Part shown: positions 11,280 through 19,742 of the stretch, in pieces
Layout of the letters: each line of letters opens with the position of its first letter
Position numbering within the stretch: position 1 is the first letter of the stretch
NCBI GenBank assembly: GCA_963823275.1
Contig: CAWGKW010000001.1
Span: 992,001-1,056,000 of the forward strand
Origin: RHKX01 sp963823275
GTDB taxonomy: Bacteria > Actinomycetota > Thermoleophilia > Solirubrobacterales > 70-9
Length of the DNA stretch: 64,000 nucleotides
Direction of reading: 5' to 3'
The notes under the pieces: model-generated
What the model was told of the DNA's origin: nothing
Databases searched by the model: none
Seen by the model: the letters and a program-made list of their open reading frames with translations, nothing else
Translations under genes and position numbers: made by a program

Positions 11280-12065
11280 TCAGTAGGCCGTGCGGCGCAT
11301 TCCCCGCAGCGCCAGGGCACCGAGGAGGGCCGTCAGCGCGACGAGGACGACGATCGCCGGCCAGGTGCCCTCCCAGGTGACCCCGCCGATGAAGCCCTGG
11401 CGGGCGGCGTCGACGACCTGCGTGATCGGGTTGATCTCGGCGACCGTGGCGAGCCAGCCGGTGAGCAGGGCCTGAGGGGCGTAGGCGGTTGTGCAGAGGA
11501 TGGCGGCGAGGATCACCGTCTGCATCAGCGGCGACGCCGACTGCGTCTTGAACTTGAGCGCGACGATCGCCGACCAGCAGGAGGCGATCACCGCCATCCC
11601 CATGACCGCGAAGTAGGTGACGATCAGTCCGTCGACGCCGGGGAAGTTGGCGCCGACGACGATCGCGATGAAGAAGACGAAGGTCGCCGGGATCAGCGAC
11701 CGGACCGCCGCCGAGAGGACGAGGCCGCAGAGCAGGACCCAGCGCGGAGCCGGAGAGGCGAGGAAGCGGTCGAACAGCCCCAGCTCGATGTCGCGGGCGA
11801 GATTGACGCCGGCCGCCGCGCCGGTGAAGCCGGCACCCTGGAGCATGCTCACCGGGATCATGAAGCTGGCGTAGCTATCGGTGCCGAAGCCGGGCAGCAG
11901 CGTCAGGCTGCCGAACACCGAGGTCAGGCCGAGGAAGAAGATCGTCGGCGCCAGCACTCCGGGGATGGCGGCACCGGGGACCCTGATCAGCTCGTTGGCC
12001 GAGCGCCGGACCAGGACTCCGATCGTCTCGAAGTCGTGGGACCTCGTCGAGTCCATGGCGGCCAC
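11280..12065 (-). CDS. ABC-2 type transporter permease (DrrB-like), subunit 2
   Basis: A 261-aa integral membrane protein with about six hydrophobic segments and the ABC-2 permease layout, including the amphipathic FDRFLASPAPRWVLL loop and the ALLTGWLATVAEINPITQVVDAAR region typical of DrrB-like exporters. GTG start at 12065, with an internal ATG at 12056 as an alternative. It lies 4 bp after the end of the paralogous permease gene and completes a three-gene exporter operon (ATPase, permease, permease). The two permeases probably form a heterodimer. Substrate unknown; DrrAB relatives export drugs, glycolipids or lipids. Confidence 0.87.
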   Translation of the reverse strand: MAAMDSTRSHDFETIGVLVRRSANELIRVPGAAIPGVLAPTIFFLGLTSVFGSLTLLPGFGTDSYASFMIPVSMLQGAGFTGAAAGVNLARDIELGLFDRFLASPAPRWVLLCGLVLSAAVRSLIPATFVFFIAIVVGANFPGVDGLIVTYFAVMGMAVIASCWSAIVALKFKTQSASPLMQTVILAAILCTTAYAPQALLTGWLATVAEINPITQVVDAARQGFIGGVTWEGTWPAIVVLVALTALLGALALRGMRRTAY

Positions 12066-12069
12066 GCGG

Positions 12070-12843
12070 TCAGCCCATCCGCAGCCGACGCCTCAGCGCC
12101 ATCGACGAGAGGGTCAGACCGATCCCACCGACCAGCACGATTCCGGCCAGGCCCTGGAGCAGCTCCTTGCCGGAGAAGACCGAGATGACCGGATCTCGAA
12201 CGGCTTCGACGATGAAGCTGAGCGGGTTGTACCGCGCGACCGTCTGAGCGGGCTCGAGCAACAGGTCGGCGGGGAAGAAGGCGGTCGAGAGGAACAGGAT
12301 CACGAAGACGAGCGGGAACGTCCCCTGGACCACCGACGCGCTTCCGGTTCGCAGGGCCAGCGCCGCCCCGAGCGTCCCGAACGCGAGCGCCGCGAGGGTC
12401 ACCAGCGCGATCATCATCAGCGCCCCGAGGACGCCCTCCTCGATCGTCACGCCGAAGATCAGGCCCAGGGCAAGGAACCAGATGCCCGTGATGGTGCCCA
12501 TCACGGCCGTGCCCGCGAGCCTGCCGGCGACGATCGCGAATCGTGGAATCGGTGCGACCAGCAGCCGATCGTTGAAGCCCATCTCGATGTCGATGGCGAG
12601 CGCGATGCCGCCGCTGTTTCCGGCCAGGAGCGCCGATTGGATCATCGCCCCGGCGAGCAGGAAGTCGAAGAAGCTCTCCACGGGCGGGAATCCGGGAATG
12701 TCAACGGCACGCCCGGCGCCGGTGCTCTGGACCGCCAGCAGCAGCGTCGGGATGATCAGCAGCGGCGCGACGAGCTGGGGTCGCCGCAGGGTCTGTCGGA
12801 CCGAGCGTCGCCCGAGTTCGGTGACGACCGCGAGGGTTCTCAT
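12070..12843 (-). CDS. ABC-2 type transporter permease (DrrB-like), subunit 1
   Basis: A 257-aa protein with about six transmembrane segments and the ABC-2 signature region around GFNDRLLVAPIPRFAIV and YNPLSFIVEAVRDPV, which aligns with the corresponding loop of the neighbouring paralogue. Its ATG at 12843 overlaps the stop of the ATPase gene in an ATGA arrangement, indicating translational coupling. It supplies one half of the membrane channel of the exporter. Confidence 0.88.
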   Translation of the reverse strand: MRTLAVVTELGRRSVRQTLRRPQLVAPLLIIPTLLLAVQSTGAGRAVDIPGFPPVESFFDFLLAGAMIQSALLAGNSGGIALAIDIEMGFNDRLLVAPIPRFAIVAGRLAGTAVMGTITGIWFLALGLIFGVTIEEGVLGALMMIALVTLAALAFGTLGAALALRTGSASVVQGTFPLVFVILFLSTAFFPADLLLEPAQTVARYNPLSFIVEAVRDPVISVFSGKELLQGLAGIVLVGGIGLTLSSMALRRRLRMG

Positions 12844-13829
12844 GCCGTTGCCTGGTCGGCATCGGACTCGGTGCCCTGCGGTGGGGCGGCGTCGCCGTCG
12901 CCCTCGAGGTGCTGGCCGGTCTTCTCGACGAAGACGTCGTCGAGGGTCGGCTCGACCACGTCGAGCGACTCGACCAGGATCCCGGCCTCGTCGAGCGCCC
13001 GGACGACGGGGGCGATCGCGGCGACGCCGTCCTCGACCTCGATCATCAGCTTGCCGTCCTTGGCTGGCAGCGGCTTGCCGAAGTTGGCCAGGACACCCAT
13101 GCAGTCGGTCTGCTCCCCCGCGGCAAGGACGAGCTCCATCCGCGGCTTGCCGACCTCGGACTTCAGTGACTCCGGTGTGCCCTCGGCGACGATCAGCCCG
13201 GCGCTGATGATCCCGACCCGGTCGGCGAGCTGATCGGCCTCCTCCAGGTACTGAGTGGTCAGAAACACGGTCGTGCCGTCGCGGTTGAGCGCCTCCACCT
13301 CCTCCCAGATCGCCTTGCGGCTGACCGGGTCGAGGCCCGTCGTCGGCTCGTCGAGGAAGAGGACTCGCGGTTCGTGGACGAGCGCCGATGCGAGGTCGAG
13401 CCGTCGCTTCATCCCGCCCGAGTACGTACCGACCCGGCGGTTCGCCGCCTGCGTGAGGCCGACCCGGCCCAGGAGATCATCCGACCTTCGCCTGCCCTCG
13501 GCCCGGGGCAGGCCGTGGAGGGTCGCCTGCAGCCGGATCAGCTCGCTGCCGGTCATCAGGGGGTCGAGCGCCGCCTCCTGCAGGGCCACGCCGATCGCCG
13601 ATCGGACGGCCGCGGGATCGTCGACGACGTCGTGGCCGGCCACGCGGGCACTGCCGCCGGTCGGCCGCAGCAGCGTCGTCAGCATCCGCACCGTGGTCGT
13701 CTTCCCGGCGCCGTTGGGCCCGAGGAACGCGTAGATCTCCCCCTCGTCGACGTGCAGGTCGATTCCGGCGACGGCGAGCACCTCCTCGGAGAACGCCCGT
13801 TGCAAGTTGACTACCTCGATCGCCGGCAT
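12840..13829 (-). CDS. ABC transporter ATP-binding protein, daunorubicin-resistance (DrrA) type
   Basis: A 329-aa nucleotide-binding subunit: Walker A GPNGAGKTTT at about residue 39, Q-loop VALQEAALDP, signature YSGGMKRRLDLA, Walker B RVLFLDEPTTGLD, and an H-loop replaced by TTQY (Gln in place of His), as is common in the DrrA group. A C-terminal extension of about 90 residues follows. The start is ATG 13829, supported by a TAGGAT box 8 nt upstream that would give a leaderless transcript; the frame is open further upstream without homology. It energises the two permeases encoded immediately downstream. Confidence 0.92.
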   Translation of the reverse strand: MPAIEVVNLQRAFSEEVLAVAGIDLHVDEGEIYAFLGPNGAGKTTTVRMLTTLLRPTGGSARVAGHDVVDDPAAVRSAIGVALQEAALDPLMTGSELIRLQATLHGLPRAEGRRRSDDLLGRVGLTQAANRRVGTYSGGMKRRLDLASALVHEPRVLFLDEPTTGLDPVSRKAIWEEVEALNRDGTTVFLTTQYLEEADQLADRVGIISAGLIVAEGTPESLKSEVGKPRMELVLAAGEQTDCMGVLANFGKPLPAKDGKLMIEVEDGVAAIAPVVRALDEAGILVESLDVVEPTLDDVFVEKTGQHLEGDGDAAPPQGTESDADQATA

Positions 13830-13837
13830 GAACCGCC

Positions 13838-13843
13838 ATCCTA
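13838..13843 (-). promoter_or_regulatory. Probable -10 box of the DrrA-type operon (leaderless)
   Basis: TAGGAT on the minus strand with an 8-nt spacer to the ATG at 13829. It fits the TANNNT hexamer seen at the same distance from many starts in this window. Confidence 0.5.
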
Positions 13844-13945
13844 GGGGCGATGCGGCAGGATCCGACCTCCCGCCGCTTAACATTGTGGAGGGGATCGGCC
13901 CACCTGACCGCAACCACGCGGTGGGCCTGGTGTTAGGGGACCTTG

Positions 13946-14665
13946 ATGATCGAAGCCCAGACAAGAAGCCAGGCCCATCGGGCCGTAGTCGCGATCGGCG
14001 CGGCCGCTCTGCTGCTAGCCCTGCTGATCGCGGTCGGCATCCGGGCGAGCAATGCCGATGCCAAGGCCGCGCAGAAGCTGGGCGCCACTAAGAAGACGCC
14101 GGCGTCCGCCTGCAAGGAATCGCAGCCCACGAGCTGTCGGATAGTCGTCTCGTCGACCGCCTTCCAGACGGTTGCCGACGGGAAGGGCAGCCCGTTCGAG
14201 GTGCCGTCTGATGGGCGCCTCGTCGCCTGGTCGGTCGGCCTGGGGACCTTGACCAACAGTGCGATCGACCAGGCGAACGGCAACTACGGCGGCGAGCCGA
14301 CCGCCCGCCTCTCCGTCTTGAAGCCGAAGGGCAAGGGCAAGTACAAGCTCACCAAGCAGAGCCCGAAGGTCAAGCTCGGATCGAAGCTGGGGACGACGCC
14401 GATCATCACGCTCGGGAAGCAGTTGAAGGTGAAGAAGGGGCAGCGGGTCGCGATCACCTACCCGGCCTGGATCCCGTTGTTCAGCAACGGTCTGCCGAGT
14501 GGCGACAATCAGTGGATCGCAAGTCGCGAAGCCGGTGAATGCGGTGAGGGCAAGGCCACGGACGCCAAGCCCCAGCAGAAGATCGGTTCGACCCGCAACT
14601 ACGGCTGCCGCTTCAACGGCGAGCGCCTGCTCTACTGGGCCTACTTCGTTCCCGACGGCAAGTAG
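13946..14665 (+). CDS. Secreted or membrane-anchored protein of unknown function
   Basis: 239 aa. Residues 12-32 form a hydrophobic segment (AVVAIGAAALLLALLIAVG) that is a signal peptide or single anchor. The rest is an exported, beta-rich looking domain with Lys/Gly-rich strands (KPKGKGKYKLTKQSPKVKLG) and four cysteines (two near residues 55-63, two near the C-terminus) that may form disulfides. I do not recognise a family. ATG 13946 is preferred over the adjacent TTG 13943; AGGGGA at 13935-13940 is the likely ribosome-binding site. Proteins of this look occur in many copies in Thermoleophilia, but that is recollection, not something shown here. Confidence 0.7.
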   Translation: MIEAQTRSQAHRAVVAIGAAALLLALLIAVGIRASNADAKAAQKLGATKKTPASACKESQPTSCRIVVSSTAFQTVADGKGSPFEVPSDGRLVAWSVGLGTLTNSAIDQANGNYGGEPTARLSVLKPKGKGKYKLTKQSPKVKLGSKLGTTPIITLGKQLKVKKGQRVAITYPAWIPLFSNGLPSGDNQWIASREAGECGEGKATDAKPQQKIGSTRNYGCRFNGERLLYWAYFVPDGK

Positions 14666-14671
14666 CGACGC

Positions 14672-15020
14672 TCAGCCGCAGGAGCCCGGGTTGTCCTGGC
14701 AGGCCTGCTCGAAGGCGTCCTCGGGTGAGCCCGGTTCGGGCGGGGTGTCGTTGTTCTCGGTATCGGGCTGCGCGGGGTCGACCGGGCGCGTGGTCGTGGT
14801 CGACGATGTCCCGGTCGTCGACGTGGTGGTCGTGGGCGTTGTGTTCGGGGAAGTTGTCGAGGAAGCCGTGGATGTCGAAGACGACGAAGTCGTGGTCGAC
14901 GACGAGGTGCGTGGTGGACGTGGTCGTCTCCTCGCTGTCCCCGCAGCCGGCGGCGGCGATCGCGACCGCGACGAGGCCTGCGGCCAGGGCGGATCGGAGC
15001 GTCGTCCGTGCCGAGGCCAA
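14672..15020 (-). CDS. Small lipoprotein with Ser/Thr-rich linker, one frameshift
   Basis: The N-terminus LRSALAAGLVAVAIAAAGCG is a lipoprotein signal peptide with the lipobox Cys. After about residue 34 the sensible protein continues in the next frame as a low-complexity Ser/Thr stretch (TTSSSTTTSSS type) followed by a short acidic C-terminus ending QACQDNPGSCG with two cysteines. The break lies near 14915 in the repetitive part, a place where indels are likely. TTG start at 15020, 10 nt after the stop of the zinc-ribbon gene. About 115 aa in total. Function unknown. Confidence 0.55.
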
Positions 15021-15030
15021 CGGCAGCGGG

Positions 15031-15306
15031 TCAACCGTCGCCGTTGGTGGCTTCCTGGCGGAGCCCGCAGTGCGGGCAGTCGCTCAGGTCGATGCCGATC
15101 AGTTGCCGGCAACGACGGCACTCGCAGAGGTTCTCGGGGGCGCGCAGTAGCGATGAGGGCGAGGGGGCGAGGGGAAGAACCCGGGTGACGGGCTTGAGTT
15201 CCTCGCCGGTCTCGCGGTCGACGTAGACGCCGTCGGCATCAGCGTCGACGAGGGCCTCGCGGCCGGAGGCGGGAGCGCGCATCCTGTAGGTCTGCTGGTT
15301 CGGCAC
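15031..15306 (-). CDS. Small zinc-ribbon protein
   Basis: 91 aa from GTG 15306 (an in-frame ATG at 15282 is an alternative). The C-terminal part has a rubredoxin-like or zinc-ribbon pair, CECRRCRQ and CPHCG, which would bind one Zn or Fe ion. The N-terminal part (VDRETGEELKPVTRV) resembles nothing I can name. TATTGT at 15314-15319, 7 nt before the GTG, is a plausible -10 box giving a leaderless mRNA. It is divergent from the glycosyltransferase gene with a 39-bp gap. Confidence 0.6.
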   Translation of the reverse strand: MPNQQTYRMRAPASGREALVDADADGVYVDRETGEELKPVTRVLPLAPSPSSLLRAPENLCECRRCRQLIGIDLSDCPHCGLRQEATNGDG

Positions 15307-15345
15307 GGGGGGAACAATATCCGGTGTGGCCGCCAGGATGAATGC

Positions 15346-16906
15346 ATGAGGGTTCTGATCTTCCACGGCTACCTGCTCAGGGGCACCGGTAGCAACGTCT
15401 ACAACGCCAACGTCGCCCAGGCGCTCGCCCGCCTCGGCCACGACGTTCACCTGTTCTGTCAGGACCTCCAGGCGACGGATCTACCCTGGGTCGACGCCGT
15501 CGGGACCTGGTCGGCGGATGTCCTGACGGTTGAGGCCGCCGAGGGCACCTCACCCGGGGAGGGGTCGATCACCGCCTATCTGCCGGACATCGGCGGGCTC
15601 CTACCCGTATACGTCGCCGACACCTACGTCGGTTTCACCGCCCGCACCTTCGCCGAGATGACCGAGGCGGAGGTCGAGTCATACATAGGGGCGAACGTCG
15701 CGGCGGTCACGGACGTATGCGAGCGAATCGGTGGGTTCGACGCCGCCCTCGCCAATCATCTGGTGATGGGACCGGTGATCCTGGCTCGCGCCGTCGCGGC
15801 CGGTGCGCTCGATTCGTTCGCGGCCAAGGTTCACGGCAGCGCGCTCTCCTACACGGTGATGCCCAACCCCCGTTTCGTTCCCTACGCCCGTGAGGGAATG
15901 GAGGCCGCGAGGGTCGTGCTCGTGGGGTCCCGGCACACGGGCGAGAGCCTCTGGAAGACGATCGATCTCCCCGGCCTCGAGGAGAAGACCCGGCTCGGGC
16001 CGCCCGGAGTCGACGTCGAGGCGTTCTCTGCCGCTTGCCCGAGGGAGCCGATCCGGCGAGACGAGCTCGAGGCCACTGAGCCGGTCGTTCGCCGACGCCG
16101 AGCCCGGCGGTCTCGGGCGCGACCTCGAGCTCGCCGCGGCCGCGATCGGCAGCTACGCCGGCGCCGTCGGCCCGCGGGTGATCTTCGTCGGCAAGCTGAT
16201 CGTCTCCAAGGGCTGCGACCTGCTGATCGCCGCCTGGCCGCTGGTGGTCCGCGAGAACCCGGGCGCCCGGCTGCTGATGGTCGGCTTCGGCGAGTACCAC
16301 GATGGATTGGTGCGGCTCTGGGGTTCACTCGGATCCGGCGACCTCGACGACGCCCGCGAGGTCGCTCGGCTCGGCTGGGCGCTCGAGGGTGGGGAGGAGG
16401 CGCCGCTCCGCTACCTGGCCGCGTTCCTCGACTACCCGCCGGACGGTTACGCCGGGGCGGCGCGGGTGGCGGCCGGGAGCATCGACTTCGCCGGTCGCCT
16501 GGAGTACGGCGAGGTCGCCCACGCGGTTCGCAGCAGTGAGGCGATAGTCGTGCCGAGCACGTTCCCGGAGGCGTTCGGCATGGTCGCGGCCGAGGCCGCC
16601 TCGACCGGTGCGTTGCCGGTCTGCGCCGGGCACTCCGGCTTGGCCGAGGTCGCGAAGGCGCTGGCGGGCGAGCTGCCCCCCGGGGTCGGGGAGCTCACGT
16701 CGTTCCCGCTCGGCCCGGGGGCGGTCGAGGCGATCGCCGATCGGCTCAACCGCTGGCTTGCCCTCCCCGAGCCGGATCGGGCCGCCGCGAGCGCCGATCT
16801 GGCCGCCGCCGTCCGCGCCCGCTGGAGCTGGGAGAGCGTGGGCCGAACCGTCCTCGCCGCCTCCGAGGGCGACCTCGGCGGCCTCGTTCGGGTCCCGGGA
16901 ACCTGA
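15346..16906 (+). CDS. GT4-type glycosyltransferase, one frameshift
   Basis: The N-terminal Rossmann domain begins MRVLIFHGYLLRGTGSNVYN, with the glycine-rich loop of family 4 (group 1) retaining transferases, and the acceptor domain continues to about 16075. The C-terminal nucleotide-sugar domain is in the next frame: VIFVGKLIVSKGCDLLI, then SEAIVVPSTFPEAFGMVAAEA with the E-x7-E motif region around residue 415. One single-base indel near 16080 joins the halves into a protein of about 519 aa. It likely transfers a sugar from a nucleotide donor to a cell-envelope or small-molecule acceptor; substrate unknown. Confidence 0.82.
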
Positions 16907-16985
16907 GTGGCGGAGCGGGGTCGGCCTCGCTCTTTAGGTCGCCAAAGACCATGCGCCGCTCACTCAATAGAATGCGCGGCGGCTC

Positions 16986-17801
16986 ATGAAGGACATGTCT
17001 CGCGCCACATTTCTGAAGCTCGCTGCCACAGCTCTCGTGCTGACGGGAGTCTTCTCCGTGGTCATGGTCAACATCGACTGGCTCGGCATGGACGGCTCGG
17101 TCGAGAAGAACAAGATCATCGACCTGCTCAACGTGACGATCGTCCTCAGCGGACTCGTTTTCTCAGTCGTCATGGTGATGATGGTCTACGCGATCTGGAA
17201 GTACCGGGCCAAGCCCGGCGACGAATCCGATGGCGAGCCGATCCACGGCAACACCAGGCTCGAGATCATCTGGACCGTGATCCCGACGCTGATCGTGATC
17301 GCCCTGGGCGTCTATTCCACGATCATCCTCAGCGACATCGAGGCCGAGGCCTCGGGGCCGGTGATGGAGGTCGACGTCACCGCCCAGCAGTTCGCCTGGC
17401 GCTTCGACTACCCCGAGCAGGGCGTCACCTCGAACGAACTTCACGTTCCGTCGGGCACCCAGCTCGACCTGCACCTGAACGCGCTCGACGTCCTGCATTC
17501 CTTCTGGGTGCCGGAGTGGGGTATCAAGCGCGATCTCGTGCCGGGCTCCGATCTGCCGGGCGGCGACGACATCGACAACACGGTCACCGTCACCCCCGAC
17601 GTCGAGGGGACCTACTCGGTCGTCTGCACCGAGCTCTGCGGCTGGGGCCATGCAACGATGAGGGCCGCCGCGGTCGTCGAGTCGCAGGCCGAGTTCGATG
17701 CCTGGATCGCGGACCAGACCGCTATTCCCGAAGGAACCGTCAGCACCGGGGCGGCCGGGGGCAACGGCGCCGGTGTCTTCAGCGGTGAAATCACACAATG
17801 A
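16986..17801 (+). CDS. ctaC: Cytochrome c oxidase subunit II (caa3/aa3 type)
   Basis: 271 aa with an N-terminal hydrophobic segment, two helices around residues 47-70 and 87-110, and a periplasmic cupredoxin domain. The CuA site is complete: DVLHSFWVP supplies the first His and CTELCGWGHATM supplies Cys, Glu, Cys, His and Met. No fused cytochrome c domain is present. It receives electrons from cytochrome c and passes them to heme a in CtaD. It heads the operon ctaC-ctaD-USP-like-ctaE. A TAGAAT box lies at 16968-16973, 12 nt before the ATG. Confidence 0.96.
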   Translation: MKDMSRATFLKLAATALVLTGVFSVVMVNIDWLGMDGSVEKNKIIDLLNVTIVLSGLVFSVVMVMMVYAIWKYRAKPGDESDGEPIHGNTRLEIIWTVIPTLIVIALGVYSTIILSDIEAEASGPVMEVDVTAQQFAWRFDYPEQGVTSNELHVPSGTQLDLHLNALDVLHSFWVPEWGIKRDLVPGSDLPGGDDIDNTVTVTPDVEGTYSVVCTELCGWGHATMRAAAVVESQAEFDAWIADQTAIPEGTVSTGAAGGNGAGVFSGEITQ

Positions 17802-17803
17802 TC

Positions 17804-17810
17804 AGGAGGT
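17804..17810 (+). promoter_or_regulatory. Strong Shine-Dalgarno of ctaD
   Basis: AGGAGGT with a 9-nt spacer to GTG 17820 decides the ctaD start; the nearer TTG at 17812 is in another frame. Confidence 0.75.
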
Positions 17811-17819
17811 CTTGACGAA

Positions 17820-19742
17820 GTGGCAGCAGCGCTGAAGAGCCCCGGACAACCACGGGCCCTGCTGGGGTTGCTGATCGGCGGGGCGTTCGGCTTCGGACTG
17901 GTCGTCGCCCTGCGCGCGATCAGTGGCCTGGAGATCTTCCAGACCGAGCAGACCGGCTACCCGCACGTCATCGTGCCCGCGATCACGGCCCCGATCGGCT
18001 ACCTGATCGGGATCGGCTGCTTCGACTACTGGTTCCGCTGGGCATCGGGCGCGCCGACGATTCCCGACGACCATTCTCAGCACGGCGCCAAGCGCTGGCA
18101 GGACTACTTCAAGTTCAACACCGATCACAAGGTGATCGGCATCCAGTACATCTGCGTCACCTTCTTCTTCTTCCTCGTGGGCGGCCTGCTGGCGATGATC
18201 ATGCGCGCCGAGCTGGCCAACCCCGGTACCCAGGTGGTCGATCCCGGTGTGTTCAACAGCCTCTTCTCGACGCACGCCGCGTTCATGATCTTTCTCTTCA
18301 TCGTCCCGATCTTCGCCGGGATCGCCAACTACGTCCTGCCGCTGATGATCGGCGCGCCCGATATGGCGTTCCCGCGCCTCAACGCCCTCTCCTTCTGGAT
18401 GCTGCCGATGGCGGGCGTGCTGTTTCTCAGCAGCTTCCTGGCTCCCGGAGGAGCCTTCGACGCCGGCTGGACCGGCTATGCCCCGCTCTCCACCGGCGCG
18501 CCGCTGGGGCAGTCGTTCTTCAACCTCGGAGTCCAGTTCGCCGGGGCCTCGTCGATCGCGACGGCGCTGAACTTCCTGGTCACGATCGTGACCATGCGTG
18601 CCCCGGGGATGAACTTCTGGCGGATGCCGCTGCTGGTCTGGGCGAACCTCTCGACCTCACTGCTCGTGGTCGGCGCCACGCCGTTCATCGCCGGCGTTCA
18701 GTTCATGGTGCTCTTCGACCGCGCGCTCGGCACGAACTTCTTCCAGGCTGCCGCCGGCGGTGACGTGATCAGCTACCAGCACATCTTCTGGTTCTACTCG
18801 CACCCGGCCGTCTACATCATGATGCTGCCCGGCTTCGGGATCGTCAGCGAGGTGATCTCGACCCACGCCCGCAAGACCATCTTCGGCTATCGATTGATGG
18901 CCCTGGCCCTGCTCGGGATCGTCGTGCTCGCGTTCGCGGTGTGGGCTCACCACATGTTCGTCTCCGGGATGTTTGCGTGGTTGCGCGTGCCGATGATGAT
19001 CACGACGCTGCTGATCGCGGTGCCGACAGGGATCAAGATCTTCTCCTGGCTGGGAACGCTGTTCGATTCCAAGCTGCACATGGAGAACACCTCGATGCTG
19101 TTCTCGCTCGGGTTCCTGGTCACGTTCGTGATCGGCGGAATCTCGGGCGTGATGCTGGGGATGATCCCGCTGGACATCCACGTCTCCGACACCTATTTCG
19201 TCGTCGCCCACCTCCATTTCGTGCTCTTCGGCGGCTCGGTGTTCACGATCTTCGCCGGCCTCTACCACTGGTTCCCGAAGATGACCGGGCGCATGTATGA
19301 CGAGCGCCTCGGCCGGATGCACTTCTGGCTGACCCTGGTCGGCATGCTCGGCACCTTCATCCCGATGCATTGGATCGGGATGGAGGGGATGCCGCGCCGC
19401 GTCGCCGATTACGCGGCCCAGTTCGGCGAGTGGAACCTGGTGATCTCGATCTTCAGCTTCATCCTCGGCGCCGCCCAGTTGATCTTCGTCTACAACGTGG
19501 TCGTGAGCTGGAAGTACGGTCCGAAGGCCGGCGACAACCCCTGGCGCGCGAAGACGATCGAGTGGCTGGTCTCGTCTCCGCCCCCGGTCTTCAACTTCGA
19601 CGAGATCCCCCGGGTCGTCGGTGGGCCATATGAGTACGGCGTCCCCGGCGCTCGGCACGCGATCATGCACGGCGACGAGGGAGCCGAGGTCAGCGGGCCG
19701 AAACCGGCCGTGGTCGGGGCGACCTCGGGAGGTGGCTCATGA
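17820..19742 (+). CDS. ctaD: Cytochrome c oxidase subunit I, A2-type
   Basis: 640 aa with about 14 membrane segments, two of them in an N-terminal extension of about 95 residues. All cofactor ligands are present: heme a His in LFSTHAAFM, CuB His and the cross-linked Tyr in YSHPAVY, the CuB His pair in VWAHHMF, and the heme a3 and heme a His in VVAHLHFVL. The YSHP motif in place of the glutamate-containing HPE is the mark of A2-type oxidases, in which the Tyr-Ser pair replaces the D-channel glutamate. The C-terminus has EWLVSSPPPVFNFDEIP, usual for actinobacterial CtaD. The start GTG is set by AGGAGGT. It overlaps the next gene by 4 bp (ATGA). Confidence 0.96.
   Translation: MAAALKSPGQPRALLGLLIGGAFGFGLVVALRAISGLEIFQTEQTGYPHVIVPAITAPIGYLIGIGCFDYWFRWASGAPTIPDDHSQHGAKRWQDYFKFNTDHKVIGIQYICVTFFFFLVGGLLAMIMRAELANPGTQVVDPGVFNSLFSTHAAFMIFLFIVPIFAGIANYVLPLMIGAPDMAFPRLNALSFWMLPMAGVLFLSSFLAPGGAFDAGWTGYAPLSTGAPLGQSFFNLGVQFAGASSIATALNFLVTIVTMRAPGMNFWRMPLLVWANLSTSLLVVGATPFIAGVQFMVLFDRALGTNFFQAAAGGDVISYQHIFWFYSHPAVYIMMLPGFGIVSEVISTHARKTIFGYRLMALALLGIVVLAFAVWAHHMFVSGMFAWLRVPMMITTLLIAVPTGIKIFSWLGTLFDSKLHMENTSMLFSLGFLVTFVIGGISGVMLGMIPLDIHVSDTYFVVAHLHFVLFGGSVFTIFAGLYHWFPKMTGRMYDERLGRMHFWLTLVGMLGTFIPMHWIGMEGMPRRVADYAAQFGEWNLVISIFSFILGAAQLIFVYNVVVSWKYGPKAGDNPWRAKTIEWLVSSPPPVFNFDEIPRVVGGPYEYGVPGARHAIMHGDEGAEVSGPKPAVVGATSGGGS

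Noticed and set aside
14790..14950. Low-complexity GTCGTC-rich stretch as a regulatory repeat
   Set aside because: It codes for the Ser/Thr linker of the lipoprotein in the sensible frame.
18657..19670. A 337-aa ORF antisense to ctaD
   Set aside because: It is the reverse frame of a highly constrained GC-rich gene, rich in Asp/Glu/His/Arg and without any domain; ctaD on the other strand is certain.
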